Source: Sphingobacterium tabacisoli (GTDB lineage: Bacteria > Bacteroidota > Bacteroidia > Sphingobacteriales > Sphingobacteriaceae). From it: a DNA stretch of 64,000 nucleotides. Both the position numbers and the translations under genes were made by a program. Below, piece after piece: positions 52,662 to 62,314 of this stretch (the first letter of the stretch is position 1; every line of letters starts with the position of its first letter). Under the pieces are notes generated by a model. That model worked only from the letters and a program-made list of their open reading frames with translations, was not told the origin of the DNA and did not search any database. Location of the stretch: positions 496,001 to 560,000 of the forward strand of contig NZ_JAEQMU010000002.1 of assembly GCF_017908035.1 (NCBI RefSeq), in the 5' to 3' direction.

Positions 52662-55600
52662 TTAAAATTTAACATTTATGCCAAATGCAAATGTTGGTGA
52701 AAGAGGAAGCGTACGTGCTCCATTTTGGAAAGCTTCAGGATCTATCCCTTCCTTGTTGCTGCTCCAGGTCCATAGATTTCGGGCTTGTGCATTGAACTGT
52801 AAGGCTTTGATATAGTTCTGACCTTTCCAGTTTTCCATTGGAAAATTGTAGGTAAGGATTACCTCTCTAAGTTTGAGATAATCGGCTTTAAATACATTTA
52901 CGTCGAGCATATTCCTATAATAGGTATATCGGTACCAATGTGCATTATCAATAACTACGTTAGGGATGTGCGTATGGTTCTCATCTCCTGGTTTTTTCCA
53001 AGCATCTGCTAACCTTCCGTCTTTAGAATCGATACCGTAGTAAGGAGAAGGCATATTCTGGCGCATGATATGTCCGAGGTAAAAGACAAACATGGCATTC
53101 AGTTCAAAGTTTTTGTACTGAAAGTTGTTGGTAAAGGCTCCATTACTTACCGGTCTTCTATTGCCGGAATAGTATGCCATTTCCATATTGCTCGTAAGCC
53201 GATCCGGTTCGAGGTTACCTTTCTCATCGAGAATCTGCAATTGCCCTTTGTCTGCTGTCAGACCTCCGTAACGGATACTGTACATGGCTCCATAAGGTTT
53301 CCCTATAACGTAGGGGATGCCCGAAGCCATGCTCCGTGGATTAGTGTAAGCGGAAGCTAAAGCAACTTTAGTAATTTTGTTGCGGTTATTGGCAAACATG
53401 AAAGTGGTTGTCCAGATAAAATTTTTGTTGCGTATATTCTGTGTGCTGAGCTCAATTTCAAAACCATCATTATTCATACTGGCTGTATTGATCGATGCCG
53501 TTGAGAAACCATATGTTGGGTTGATTTCTTCATCACCAAGCAAATCATGACTACGGCGTAGGTAATAGTCAACTTTTCCACTTATACGGTGGGCAAATAG
53601 GGCAAAGTCTAAACCAAAATTGGTAATTGCTGTCTTTTCCCATCGTAATGCATTATTCTCCGGATTGTAGATGTTCAGACTTGGGAGTTTTGACCAGTAG
53701 TTGACGTCTGCCTGAGCAATCATAAAAGGCCCCGAGTTTTTTGGGATATTGCCATTTGTACCATATGTAGCTCTCAAAGCCAAACGGTTAAACGGAAGGT
53801 CTATCATAAAATCTTCTTTGCCTATATTCCAACTCAGACCTGAAGACCACATAGGGCGGTAAAAGTATTTCGGATCAGTACCGAACATATTCGTTTGGTC
53901 CAGACGAATACTGCCAGAGTATACATATTTGCCTTTATAAGTGTAAGAGGCATTAGCAAATGCGGAGACAAAACGATCCTCAGTGTAGCCAAATTTGTCG
54001 CTGACGGGAACGCTTGGCTTTATTCCTGATATATTTGATAACACAGGAGTTACGTAGTTTAAGTTCTCGTGATCGATCTGTACAAATTGCAAGGTGTTAT
54101 CATCGTAGCCGTACTTGCTGATTGCGTTTTGAGAGGTCATTACTTTTTGATTCTCTAGTCCCAGTATCCCCGCTATTTCGTGATTACCAAAGGTTTTGTT
54201 CAGTTGCATTGTACCGCGTATCACGTGCCCGGTAAAATCGGAGCGGCTTTCATCCAGTCGGCCTGCCTGTGGAAGATTGTATTTTGGCGATTTTAAGGTG
54301 CCATCGGGATTTGTTGTAATACTTCCGTCAGGAGCGAGTACTGGCGTTACATAGTCATTGATCAATTTGACTAAGTTCGCCTGATTGCGGTGTGCGTAAT
54401 TCTTCGTATATGCATTACCTTTTTCCAGCTGATAACTCAGATTGAAATTGATACCGTCGAATAGTTTGTAGTTGAGTTCTGCTTGTAATCTTTGTGCTGC
54501 GCGTGTACCGTTTATCTCAGTACGGTGCATTTCTAACAAAGGGTAATAGGCTTCATCCTCTAATCCCCAGGCACGTCGCTCAGCGATGGTGTATACATTA
54601 CTATCCGATTGTCCTGAAGATCCTGCTTGTCGGTTCATGGCCGCGGGATTGCCCTGTGCATCAAGAAGCATGTCGTAAGGTTTTAAGCGAAATATGCCCA
54701 GAGCAGAAATAGGGGAGGTTCTGTCACTTCCGAAATTTAAGTTGGTATTGATACCGAGCTGCAGCCTATTACTTATCTGGAAGGAAGATTTTAAAAATAC
54801 GGTATGATTTTTCTGGTTGTCTAACTTGTCGAATCCTCGGCTATCTGAGTAGTTGTAAGAACCATAATACTGTATCTTATCAGAGCCTCCGTTAAGCGAT
54901 AAACTATGGGTTTGAACAAAGGGATTCTGCATTAACAGGTCTTTGATTTGCTGTGTGTTGTCTAAGCCTCTTAATAGGCCTACACGTTGGTCGAATTCCT
55001 GCGCTGTAATTCTACCTGTCAAGGAATCAAGAACTAATTGAGCATATTGAGATATTGGTGTACCTTGTCTACGTACGCGTTGTTCAAAGGCTTGTGTTCT
55101 AGGAATCAGTTTGCTTTCGATATCAATATCGTCTGCCGACGAAAGACGGTTGAGGTAACCGATATTGGGTTTGGGCTGGAACTGGAAGCTATTGGTGTAT
55201 TGAAATTCAGTGCCAGAATTTTTTCCTTTTTTTGTTGTGATGACAATGACCCCATTAGCAGCGCGTGCACCCCATATCGAAGATGCTGCTGCATCTTTTA
55301 ATACCGTTATGCTTTCCACGTCATTCGGATTGATGGACTGTATATCTCCCTCGATAGGAAAGTTGTCTACCACAATCAAGGGACGTTTTGTACCAAATAG
55401 CGTCGAAACCCCACGGATTGTCAATGCATCATCCCCTTTGTCACGTCCATTGATCATCATTAGTCCCGGTACCATACCTTCGAGGCGTTCGAGTACATTG
55501 GTCTGTAGTTTGTTTTCTATCTTTTTACCTGATACTACATCAAAGGCTCCAGTGGCCCTCTCTTTGGATATGCTCTGATATCCCGTATGGATCAGTACCT

Positions 55601-56282
55601 CGTCAAGTTCAGCATTGTCACCACTCAAGATAATATCTCCCATATTCTTTTTGATTGTTACCGTAATGCTGTGCATTCCTACATACGATACTTTTAGAAA
55701 ACTGAGATTTTTCGGGATATTGTCGAGACGGAAGTAACCATTTTGATCAGTTGTTGTACTATATTTGCTATCCACGACCAATATGCCAGCTCCTACGAGG
55801 GGCTTACCTTTTTCATCGACTACACGTCCCTGGATAGACTGTTGTAGGCCATCGTCCTTCTTAGTATGAATGACGATAGTCCGGTTCTTGATCTGGTAAT
55901 GAAAAGGCTGTCCCTGCAGACAGTAATTAAGCACCTGATGAAGGCTAGCTCCCTTCATATCAATGGTAACAGTGGGGGCATCCTGTATATCTTTACTATT
56001 ATAAAGAATATCAAAATTGCTTTGTTCACTCAGCTTCTCAAAAATCTGTGTTAGTTTTAGATTTTTTCCAGATATACTGACCGTCTGCCCACTGGTGTTA
56101 GCTACAACCTGTATGAGAAATATACAGAGCAGCAAGGATACCAATTGCATTTTCATAAGAATGTGTTTTATAGTCGTGTGATCTATACAGGACTGCTTTG
56201 AAAATGTAGAAAATGCAGTCTTCTGCCCAAAAGTTGGAAGCATAGCTATCCTGTACAAATGTTTTTTTATACTTTTGTTCAT
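52662..56282 (-). CDS. SusC/RagA-family TonB-linked outer-membrane protein with STN domain
   Basis: A 1206-residue transporter. After an unusually long N-terminus (signal core at about 43-66, MKMQLVSLLLCIFLIQVVA), there is an STN signalling domain (about 70-125, LKLTQIFEKLSEQSNFDILY), then a CarboxypepD_reg-like domain (SIQGRVVDEKGKPLVGAGILV), the SusC plug (LQTNVLERLEGMVPGLMMINGRD, and DVESITVLKDAAASSIWGARAANGVIVITTKKG), and a barrel ending SPTFAFGINVKF. STN domains contact the FecR anti-sigma factor, and FecR lies 128 bp upstream. The substrate is not identifiable. An internal ATG at about residue 43 is an alternative start. Confidence 0.92.
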   Translation of the reverse strand: MNKSIKKHLYRIAMLPTFGQKTAFSTFSKQSCIDHTTIKHILMKMQLVSLLLCIFLIQVVANTSGQTVSISGKNLKLTQIFEKLSEQSNFDILYNSKDIQDAPTVTIDMKGASLHQVLNYCLQGQPFHYQIKNRTIVIHTKKDDGLQQSIQGRVVDEKGKPLVGAGILVVDSKYSTTTDQNGYFRLDNIPKNLSFLKVSYVGMHSITVTIKKNMGDIILSGDNAELDEVLIHTGYQSISKERATGAFDVVSGKKIENKLQTNVLERLEGMVPGLMMINGRDKGDDALTIRGVSTLFGTKRPLIVVDNFPIEGDIQSINPNDVESITVLKDAAASSIWGARAANGVIVITTKKGKNSGTEFQYTNSFQFQPKPNIGYLNRLSSADDIDIESKLIPRTQAFEQRVRRQGTPISQYAQLVLDSLTGRITAQEFDQRVGLLRGLDNTQQIKDLLMQNPFVQTHSLSLNGGSDKIQYYGSYNYSDSRGFDKLDNQKNHTVFLKSSFQISNRLQLGINTNLNFGSDRTSPISALGIFRLKPYDMLLDAQGNPAAMNRQAGSSGQSDSNVYTIAERRAWGLEDEAYYPLLEMHRTEINGTRAAQRLQAELNYKLFDGINFNLSYQLEKGNAYTKNYAHRNQANLVKLINDYVTPVLAPDGSITTNPDGTLKSPKYNLPQAGRLDESRSDFTGHVIRGTMQLNKTFGNHEIAGILGLENQKVMTSQNAISKYGYDDNTLQFVQIDHENLNYVTPVLSNISGIKPSVPVSDKFGYTEDRFVSAFANASYTYKGKYVYSGSIRLDQTNMFGTDPKYFYRPMWSSGLSWNIGKEDFMIDLPFNRLALRATYGTNGNIPKNSGPFMIAQADVNYWSKLPSLNIYNPENNALRWEKTAITNFGLDFALFAHRISGKVDYYLRRSHDLLGDEEINPTYGFSTASINTASMNNDGFEIELSTQNIRNKNFIWTTTFMFANNRNKITKVALASAYTNPRSMASGIPYVIGKPYGAMYSIRYGGLTADKGQLQILDEKGNLEPDRLTSNMEMAYYSGNRRPVSNGAFTNNFQYKNFELNAMFVFYLGHIMRQNMPSPYYGIDSKDGRLADAWKKPGDENHTHIPNVVIDNAHWYRYTYYRNMLDVNVFKADYLKLREVILTYNFPMENWKGQNYIKALQFNAQARNLWTWSSNKEGIDPEAFQNGARTLPLSPTFAFGINVKF

Positions 56283-56340
56283 AATAAGGTTTTGAAAATG
56301 AATGTTTACATCAAAAATTCCAGTAAGGCCTTGTTTATAT

Positions 56341-56371
56341 ATCGGGGGTGCTCCAACACCTCCGATTTTTT
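56341..56371 (+). terminator. Terminator-like hairpin between fecR-like and susC-like genes, reading plus
   Basis: ATCGGGGGTG (56341-56350) pairs with CACCTCCGAT (56357-56366) with one G-U wobble, followed by a T-run on the plus strand. It is antisense to the FecR-SusC transcript. On the minus strand it would be a hairpin in the SusC leader with one A-C mismatch. Its role is unclear. Confidence 0.4.
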
Positions 56372-56410
56372 ATAAAGCCTAGTATTCCATTAAGGGGCTC
56401 GTTTCATTTT

Positions 56411-57559
56411 TTAGTTTGTGTTTGTTATGGTTAGTTTCTTTTTCTGTTGATTTTCCTCCTGTAATACCTTTATTTTTCCTGTCATTTCCAAGATTTCAAT
56501 CGCTTTCAGTAGATCTTCCTGACGCGATATCCGCCCTCCGAAAGTGAGTTGCGCTACACTAGGGTCTGTAATGATCTCTACATCATACCATCTTGAGAGA
56601 CGTTTGGCGAGGATCTCCAAGGTTTCATTTTCAAATTTGTAATATCCAGATGTCCAGTCTATAGAAGTTTCCTTTTCTACAGCATCAGTCAGCAACGCTC
56701 CAGTTTTATTATCCAAGGTTACCTTTTGACCCGGTTTAAGACGTACGGATGTTTTCTTTCCAAACATGGCTTCAAGGTCTATAGCCCCCTCCAATAGGAT
56801 GGTGTTAGAAAAAGAATCGTTATCGTAGGCGCATATATTAAACTGGGTACCCAAGACGGTTATTTTTTGACCCTTACTGTGCACAGTAAATGGATTTTTA
56901 CCACCTTGCTGGTTGAGTTGGGGAATCACTTCAAAATAGGCCTCACCATTAAGCCGAACCATACGGTTCCCACTGGCCAGATCACTGTTGAATAGAAGGC
57001 TAGATCCAGCATTTAGATGTACTTTGGTGCCATCCGGCAATATGAATCTATAATGACCAGCGGGAGGGGTAATGATCCTGACCTGTTGTGGTATCAAGCT
57101 CTCTAGACTTCGGTAGCATACCTCCCCATCTTTATTTCGCTCAATCAATAGAGCACCAAGGTTTGCTTTTTCTCCAATTGCCATTCCTGTTAGATTCAGA
57201 CTATCACCAGTAGAAGTGAGGATATAGGCTTTCTCTTTGTCTGATGAAACAATTGAGATCTGTGGAACAGGGGCTTGCTTCAAGTAGCGTATACCGATTG
57301 CTATGGATAATAATACAGCAACTGCGGCAGCAACGGAGAGTGGATGTTTATACCATTTGATTGCCTTAAGTTTAGTGTTCACGGATAGTTTTTCCTGAAT
57401 CGAATTCAGGTTGTTCGTCAATAGGGGAGCATCCAATTCTTCTTGGGGTCCATGCAGCTCATCATACCAGCGTTCTACAAGTTCCTTTTCTGCGGCGGTA
57501 CACTCGCCGTCCAGATATTTTTTTAAGAGAAGATTACTTAAATTGGTGTTTCGCTTCAT
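56411..57559 (-). CDS. FecR-family anti-sigma factor
   Basis: A 382-residue inner-membrane protein. The N-terminal cytoplasmic part (about 1-68) has LLLKKYLDGECTAAEKELVERWY, which binds the sigma factor. One transmembrane helix (about 70-90) follows, then a periplasmic FecR domain (PAGHYRFILPDGTKVHLNAGSSLLFNSDL, HSKGQKITVLGTQFNICAYDND) and a C-terminal DUF4974 module (FENETLEILAKRLSRWYDVEIITD). It relays SusC occupancy through the STN domain to the ECF sigma factor encoded 165 bp upstream. Confidence 0.93.
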   Translation of the reverse strand: MKRNTNLSNLLLKKYLDGECTAAEKELVERWYDELHGPQEELDAPLLTNNLNSIQEKLSVNTKLKAIKWYKHPLSVAAAVAVLLSIAIGIRYLKQAPVPQISIVSSDKEKAYILTSTGDSLNLTGMAIGEKANLGALLIERNKDGEVCYRSLESLIPQQVRIITPPAGHYRFILPDGTKVHLNAGSSLLFNSDLASGNRMVRLNGEAYFEVIPQLNQQGGKNPFTVHSKGQKITVLGTQFNICAYDNDSFSNTILLEGAIDLEAMFGKKTSVRLKPGQKVTLDNKTGALLTDAVEKETSIDWTSGYYKFENETLEILAKRLSRWYDVEIITDPSVAQLTFGGRISRQEDLLKAIEILEMTGKIKVLQEENQQKKKLTITNTN

Positions 57560-57723
57560 AAATTGTTAGTAGAGATACTCCTGTCCCTTTATATAGAAGT
57601 CTGTTTTGGAAGAGTGAGGGGGTAGAGTAAAGTTTAAAAAATCAAAACATAATTGTAAATATTTGATTTTCAGTCTATTTATTTTTTTTAAATTTACAAG
57701 GTGCGTTAACATCTTAAGAATAG

Positions 57724-58305
57724 CTAACCAAAAAGAGATACCGTAATCAGAATAAGTAAAAAAAGTATCATTCCTAATCGTATACGCAGTCTTCGGAGTG
57801 CTTGTTTGATATGGGCACGTACGGTATCTTTTGAAATACCTAATTTTCCTGCAATCTCTTCGTGGCTGAGATGTTGTTGACGGCTCATTAAGTAGACCAT
57901 ACGCATCTTTTCAGGAAGGCGTTTGACTTCTTCGTCAATCAATTGTTCCAATAGCGTACTTCGTATAGTGTGATCGGTGCCTATATAGTCCTTTTGTAAG
58001 AAATAGAGGTAGTTTTGAAATAGTTTTTCAGTCTTACCCTTTCTTTGGATATGGTCGATAATAAGGTAACGTAAAGACTGAAAAAGGTAAGCTTTCAGAT
58101 TGATGATGTTGGACTTTTCGCGGTTTTCCCAAAGTGCTAAGAAGATATCGTGAATGATATCATTGCAAAGATCTGAATCCGGTATACGTTTGAAGGAGGT
58201 CTTGTAAAGCACACTACTGTACTTTTCATAAATAGAATTAAAGGCGGATCTTTCCGAGCGTTTCAGTCCGGATAAAAGCTCATTATCAAAAGCGATCTCC
58301 TGCAT
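57724..58305 (-). CDS. ECF-type RNA polymerase sigma-70 factor
   Basis: A 193-residue sigma factor started at the ATG at 58305 (MQEIAFDNEL), two codons after a TTG start in the same frame. Region 2 (AFNSIYEKYSSVLYKTSFKR to LKAYLFQSLRYLIIDHIQR) and region 4 (LPEKMRMVYLMSRQQHLSHEEIAGKLGISKDTVRAHIKQALRRLR) are complete. The protein ends in a hydrophobic stretch (MILFLLILITVSLFG), unusual for a soluble sigma factor but seen in several Bacteroidota FecI-like sigmas. It is the first gene of the sigma-FecR-SusC-SusD-TlpA operon. Confidence 0.93.
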   Translation of the reverse strand: MQEIAFDNELLSGLKRSERSAFNSIYEKYSSVLYKTSFKRIPDSDLCNDIIHDIFLALWENREKSNIINLKAYLFQSLRYLIIDHIQRKGKTEKLFQNYLYFLQKDYIGTDHTIRSTLLEQLIDEEVKRLPEKMRMVYLMSRQQHLSHEEIAGKLGISKDTVRAHIKQALRRLRIRLGMILFLLILITVSLFG

Positions 58306-58795
58306 CTTCAATGGTTAGTGATTAGATTTTTGTAGTAATTTTGGACAAATATACAAGACTTCTTTTTCTAAAAAAACTGTATTTTGGGGAGATCAAAGTT
58401 TTAAAGACACTATTATTTCTGTTTCGTACTTTAATAGAACTGTCCTATTGACATAGAGCACCAAAACCTCATCGATAGACCATTGTAGCAAGGAAAGTGT
58501 TTGATGCATATTCTAAAAGTTGCGACGTTATGGAGAAGGAAATTAAAACACTGGCAAATGAATAAGATTTAAATTCTTCAAGTGAAATCATTACATTTGA
58601 AGCTCAACCTGCTGTATCGATTATTATGGATTAAGGTTAAAAATTGTATAGTTAATACTAAGATTTATTAAAATAAACTGTTTAGTTATTTCAGAAAGTA
58701 TAAGGTTCCTCCGTTTCTGGGAATGTGAATGGAAATATTTCCGGCAATGCCAGAGTCAAAAAAAATATCAATTCTAGAACATCTATAAATAATAC
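58306..58795. other. 490-bp divergent intergenic region
   Basis: On the minus strand a -7 box TATATTTG lies at 58353-58346, about 40 nt before the sigma-factor start. The -33 element is a T-run rather than a clear TTG. The rest is AT-rich with no credible ORF or strong hairpin. No TAnnTTTG box precedes the plus-strand PAP2 fusion gene. Confidence 0.5.
58346..58353 (-). promoter_or_regulatory. Candidate -7 box TATATTTG for the sigma-FecR-SusCD operon
   Basis: An exact TAnnTTTG match on the minus strand, 40 nt before the sigma-factor ATG. This would be a housekeeping promoter supplying basal sigma factor. No canonical -33 TTG is seen. Confidence 0.4.
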
Positions 58796-60196
58796 ATGCA
58801 GAAGACTGTTTTTCTCTTTGCAATTCTATTTCATGTCTTATGTCTTAAGGCACAAGATACATTACTACCAGATTCTACTTCCAAAGACTTTTTATTAACG
58901 ACTCCCGATAGTATTCAGGATGCCAGCCATTCTTTTATGCGTACAGAGTTGGCCCGACGATCTATAGCACCACTGTTACTGTTTTCAACGGCTGCTGCAA
59001 CATGGGGGAGACGGGAACAGATTCGGGATATTCGCAACCGATACCTTCCTTCCTTCAAGGCTAGATACGATGATTATCTTCAGTATGCCCCTACAGCTAC
59101 TGTATATGCATTGAAATTAGCAGGTGTAAAAGGACGGAATAACACAGGCAGAGCGACACTTTCTTATGCTACGAGTTTGGTCATAATGGGTGTTTTGGTC
59201 AACTCGATCAAGTACACTGCCCGGGTAGAGCGCCCGGATGGTTCGCAAAAAAACTCCTTTCCTTCTGGACATACTGCTATGGCATTTACTAATGCTGGTT
59301 TTCTGGATAAGGAGTATGGTTTGGTAAACCCTGCTTATAGTATAGCTGGCTATGGGTCAGCTGCGCTTACCGGCTTGGGTCGGAATTTAAACAATAGACA
59401 TTGGTTGCCCGATGTTCTGGCAGGCGCAGGCATAGGTCTTTTGTCTAGCGAGTTGGGCTACTTTTTTATAGATAAATTTTATAAAAACAAGGGCGATAAT
59501 CTAGGTATCCTATCTCGGATAGAAGGCAATGACAACCCTTCATTCCTGGCGATCAAGCTAGGTACGGCTTTAGCGACAACGAATTTTTTTAAAAACTCGG
59601 GACTTGATGATAACAAACAAAAGGGGTTTGAGGGAGGCTTCGAAGGAGCCTATTTCTTCTCAAAAAAATGGGGAGTAGGCGGAGATATCGGTTTTGCGAG
59701 TTTTCCGATCAGACCTATTAAAGAAGAATGGCTATCCGAGGACTATCAGACTCAACAGTATAATCTTGAAACACAATCCATGGGGTTTCTTTCTGCTGGC
59801 TTGGGGCCATATTACTCTTATGCTTTGTCCGACAGCTTTTTACTTACTTTAAAAGCGACTGCTGGATATACGGCTACTTCAAGCGGCAAGGTATTTCTTA
59901 AATATACAGAAGATGATGGAAATGGACAGAAAATATACCAGGAAGAAGAAATAGCCCATTATAAGCCAAAACCAGCTTTTCGCTGGAATACAGGTGCGGC
60001 ATTTACCTATAAGCTTAACAGAGGGCTTGGAGTTACTGCCTATTCCAATTATAATCAGATCAATCCGAAGATTCGCTATCATTTTGCAAATGGAGTAGAG
60101 CTGGATGATGATTTTAATGATGGGAACAATAATTTTTCAGTAAAAGAGCGGGTTCACTATTTTACTTTAGGTTTGCGATTGACTGCTTTTTTTTAA
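58796..60196 (+). CDS. PAP2 phosphatase fused to an outer-membrane-type beta-barrel
   Basis: A 466-residue protein with a signal peptide (ends LKAQ). The N-terminal half (about 55-225) is a PAP2 phosphatase: KYTARVERPDG (motif 1), NSFPSGHTAMAFT (motif 2) and RNLNNRHWLPDVLAGAG (motif 3, catalytic His and Asp). The second half (about 250-466) is all-beta strands rich in Gly, Tyr and Phe (GGFEGAYFFSKKWGVGGDIGFASF) and ends HYFTLGLRLTAFF with C-terminal Phe. This makes it a bifunctional outer-membrane phosphatase, perhaps acting on lipid A or other lipid phosphates. It is a single gene, upstream of the TPR regulator. Confidence 0.83.
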   Translation: MQKTVFLFAILFHVLCLKAQDTLLPDSTSKDFLLTTPDSIQDASHSFMRTELARRSIAPLLLFSTAAATWGRREQIRDIRNRYLPSFKARYDDYLQYAPTATVYALKLAGVKGRNNTGRATLSYATSLVIMGVLVNSIKYTARVERPDGSQKNSFPSGHTAMAFTNAGFLDKEYGLVNPAYSIAGYGSAALTGLGRNLNNRHWLPDVLAGAGIGLLSSELGYFFIDKFYKNKGDNLGILSRIEGNDNPSFLAIKLGTALATTNFFKNSGLDDNKQKGFEGGFEGAYFFSKKWGVGGDIGFASFPIRPIKEEWLSEDYQTQQYNLETQSMGFLSAGLGPYYSYALSDSFLLTLKATAGYTATSSGKVFLKYTEDDGNGQKIYQEEEIAHYKPKPAFRWNTGAAFTYKLNRGLGVTAYSNYNQINPKIRYHFANGVELDDDFNDGNNNFSVKERVHYFTLGLRLTAFF

Positions 60197-60395
60197 CGAA
60201 TGGGTTCTTCTACATACCGTCCGTTTAGGAAGCAAGTCGACATGTCCCAAAGGTTTTACTTTATAGGTTTAGGTCATACTGGCTATTGAATATTTCTTTA
60301 TAAAATATGTGATTTTCTTCGGTTGGGACAGTGTATGCTTCTAATCGGTTTACTATTGTAATTCAAAAACTGAAATGTTTCCGTTTATTGGGTAA

Positions 60396-60429
60396 TGTTA
60401 ATGATTTATTAACATAAAAATAACGTTAT
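60396..60429. promoter_or_regulatory. Two dyads upstream of the TPR-HTH gene
   Basis: TGTTAAT-N5-ATTAACA (60396-60414) is a perfect interrupted palindrome, and ATAACGTTAT (60420-60429) is a 10-bp palindrome 5 bp further on. They lie 47-80 bp before the ATG at 60476. Their position fits operator sites, but no binder is known. Confidence 0.35.
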
Positions 60430-60475
60430 CACCAAACTAAGTCAGGTACTTTGTCTCTTAACCTTATGAGTACAC

Positions 60476-62098
60476 ATGTTCAACAAAATACCTCCATATA
60501 TAAGGGTCGCTATTATAGCTGTACTTTGTATAACTATCTCCAGTGGTAATGCCCTTGCACAACGGATTAAAACCCCGCAATTAAAAAGCACACAGAACCC
60601 GGATTCGCTGATCGTACAGCTTAAAAAACGTTACAATGAGGCGCTATCAGTACAAGATCGGGAGCAACAGGGACTGTGTCTCCAACAGATGGGGCAGATC
60701 TGTTTGGCTCAGGGGCATTACAACCTGGCCTTGGAGTATTTTTTGGATGCAGACAAGATTTTTGCCCAATTGCAGAAACCCAATCTTTTTGCCGCCAATC
60801 TGAATGATTTAGGACTCTTTTATTACTACAACAAGCAGAGTGCAATGGCCAACAAATATTACCAGCAGGCTTTCAAAATCTTTGAAAAGACAGACGATAA
60901 GCTTGGACTTGCTGAGGTATTGGCTAATATAGGGCATCTCTATGAAAAACAGCAGCAGTACGATTCCGCTTTCAAATACCAATTTCGAGCCCTGCATCAT
61001 TTTGAGCAGGTAGGTGATGATGTCGGACGGGCCAAAGTGTACGAAAATCTAGGTAGCATTTATGAAGATCTCGCTAAGTATGATTCGGCCTCCTACTATT
61101 TTAAGTTATCTCTAGATTACTACACCAAGTCCAATGATCTCAATGGAAGTATCGAAGTAATAAATAATCAAGGGGATATTCTACGAAAAACTGGTCATTA
61201 TGTAGAGAGTATTGCCGTGAGCAAGCGAGCTTATCAGATGGCAGAACAGCATGGGTACAATTACCAGTTGGCAGCGACAGCAAAGGATCTTGGTAAAACC
61301 TATGCGCTCTATGGACAATTGGACAGTGCTTTTCACTATGCCGAGTTGAGCCGAAAGCACACATTGGATATTTATTCGGTAGATGGGATGAAACAATCGT
61401 CGCTTTTGCAGGCGCTCTACGATATGGAAAAACAGACCAATGAGATTGAACAGTTACAGGCAGATCGTAAGGTCACCCAGACTATGATTGTCGCCTCACT
61501 GATTGTCGTCATACTATTGGTTCTTCTTTTTGTCAACTTTTTAAGTCGACAACGACTAAAGATTAAGGAACAGCAGGTGGAAGCGCATCAGCGCAGAATA
61601 GAAAGCGAACTCTTGGAAAGCCGCCTGGCGAATCAAAAATTGGAGCAGGAAAAGTTGCGGGAACAATTGGAGCTGAAGAGTAAGGAACTTTCTACACACA
61701 CCTTGCATCTGATTCGGAACAACAAGTTTTTAGAAACGTTGCGAGGTTCGTTACAGGCTATGGTCAAGGATGACAAGCGGGATCAGAAACGTCTGATGCA
61801 GAAATTAATTCTAGAGATCAACGAAAGTATAGCACAGGAGCAGTACTGGAAGGATTTTATGCAGACATTCGAACAGGTACACCAGACTTTTTTCGATCGT
61901 CTAAAAGCTCTGGGAAAAGATTTTACCGCTGCAGATCTTCGTCTGATTGCACTGCTTAAGATCAATCTCAATAATACCGACATCGCTACGATCATGGGAA
62001 TATCTACAGATAGCCTACGGGTCTCAAGACATCGTCTACGTAAAAAACTGGATATCCCTCAAAGCGATAATCTAGCGACCTATATACAGTCTGTTTAG
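60476..62098 (+). CDS. TPR-repeat transmembrane regulator with C-terminal LuxR-like HTH
   Basis: A 540-residue protein. A signal peptide (ends ALAQ) is followed by about six TPR motifs (residues about 40-310; NLALEYFLDADKIFAQL, MANKYYQQAFKIFEKTDDKLGLAEVLANIGHLYEKQQQYDSAFKY), a transmembrane helix (about 340-360), a coiled coil (IKEQQVEAHQRRIESELLESRLANQKLEQ) and a C-terminal LuxR-like helix-turn-helix (AADLRLIALLKINLNNTDIATIMGISTDSLRVSRHRLRKKLD). This layout suits a periplasmic-TPR sensor with a cytoplasmic DNA-binding end. A TonB receptor starts 216 bp downstream and is the probable target. Confidence 0.85.
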   Translation: MFNKIPPYIRVAIIAVLCITISSGNALAQRIKTPQLKSTQNPDSLIVQLKKRYNEALSVQDREQQGLCLQQMGQICLAQGHYNLALEYFLDADKIFAQLQKPNLFAANLNDLGLFYYYNKQSAMANKYYQQAFKIFEKTDDKLGLAEVLANIGHLYEKQQQYDSAFKYQFRALHHFEQVGDDVGRAKVYENLGSIYEDLAKYDSASYYFKLSLDYYTKSNDLNGSIEVINNQGDILRKTGHYVESIAVSKRAYQMAEQHGYNYQLAATAKDLGKTYALYGQLDSAFHYAELSRKHTLDIYSVDGMKQSSLLQALYDMEKQTNEIEQLQADRKVTQTMIVASLIVVILLVLLFVNFLSRQRLKIKEQQVEAHQRRIESELLESRLANQKLEQEKLREQLELKSKELSTHTLHLIRNNKFLETLRGSLQAMVKDDKRDQKRLMQKLILEINESIAQEQYWKDFMQTFEQVHQTFFDRLKALGKDFTAADLRLIALLKINLNNTDIATIMGISTDSLRVSRHRLRKKLDIPQSDNLATYIQSV

Positions 62099-62314
62099 GG
62101 TGTTAATGGTTCGTTGATCTAGGCTTAACATAGAGATAATGGAGATTTGTTTTTGCTTAAGTTGTTGATTTGTAGCTTTTTTTATTTTGTTGTTAACGCT
62201 TTGATTATCGTGTGGGTATTGTTGTTGCTTTAATGTAACGCTCAAAAAGAGCTAATCTATTTGGAAGCTTCCATCTTTGTGAGGTCATAAAACAAATAAG
62301 AATTGACTAAAGCT

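Noticed and set aside
55210..55578. 122-aa plus-strand ORF
   Set aside because: It is antisense to the highly conserved SusC plug region.
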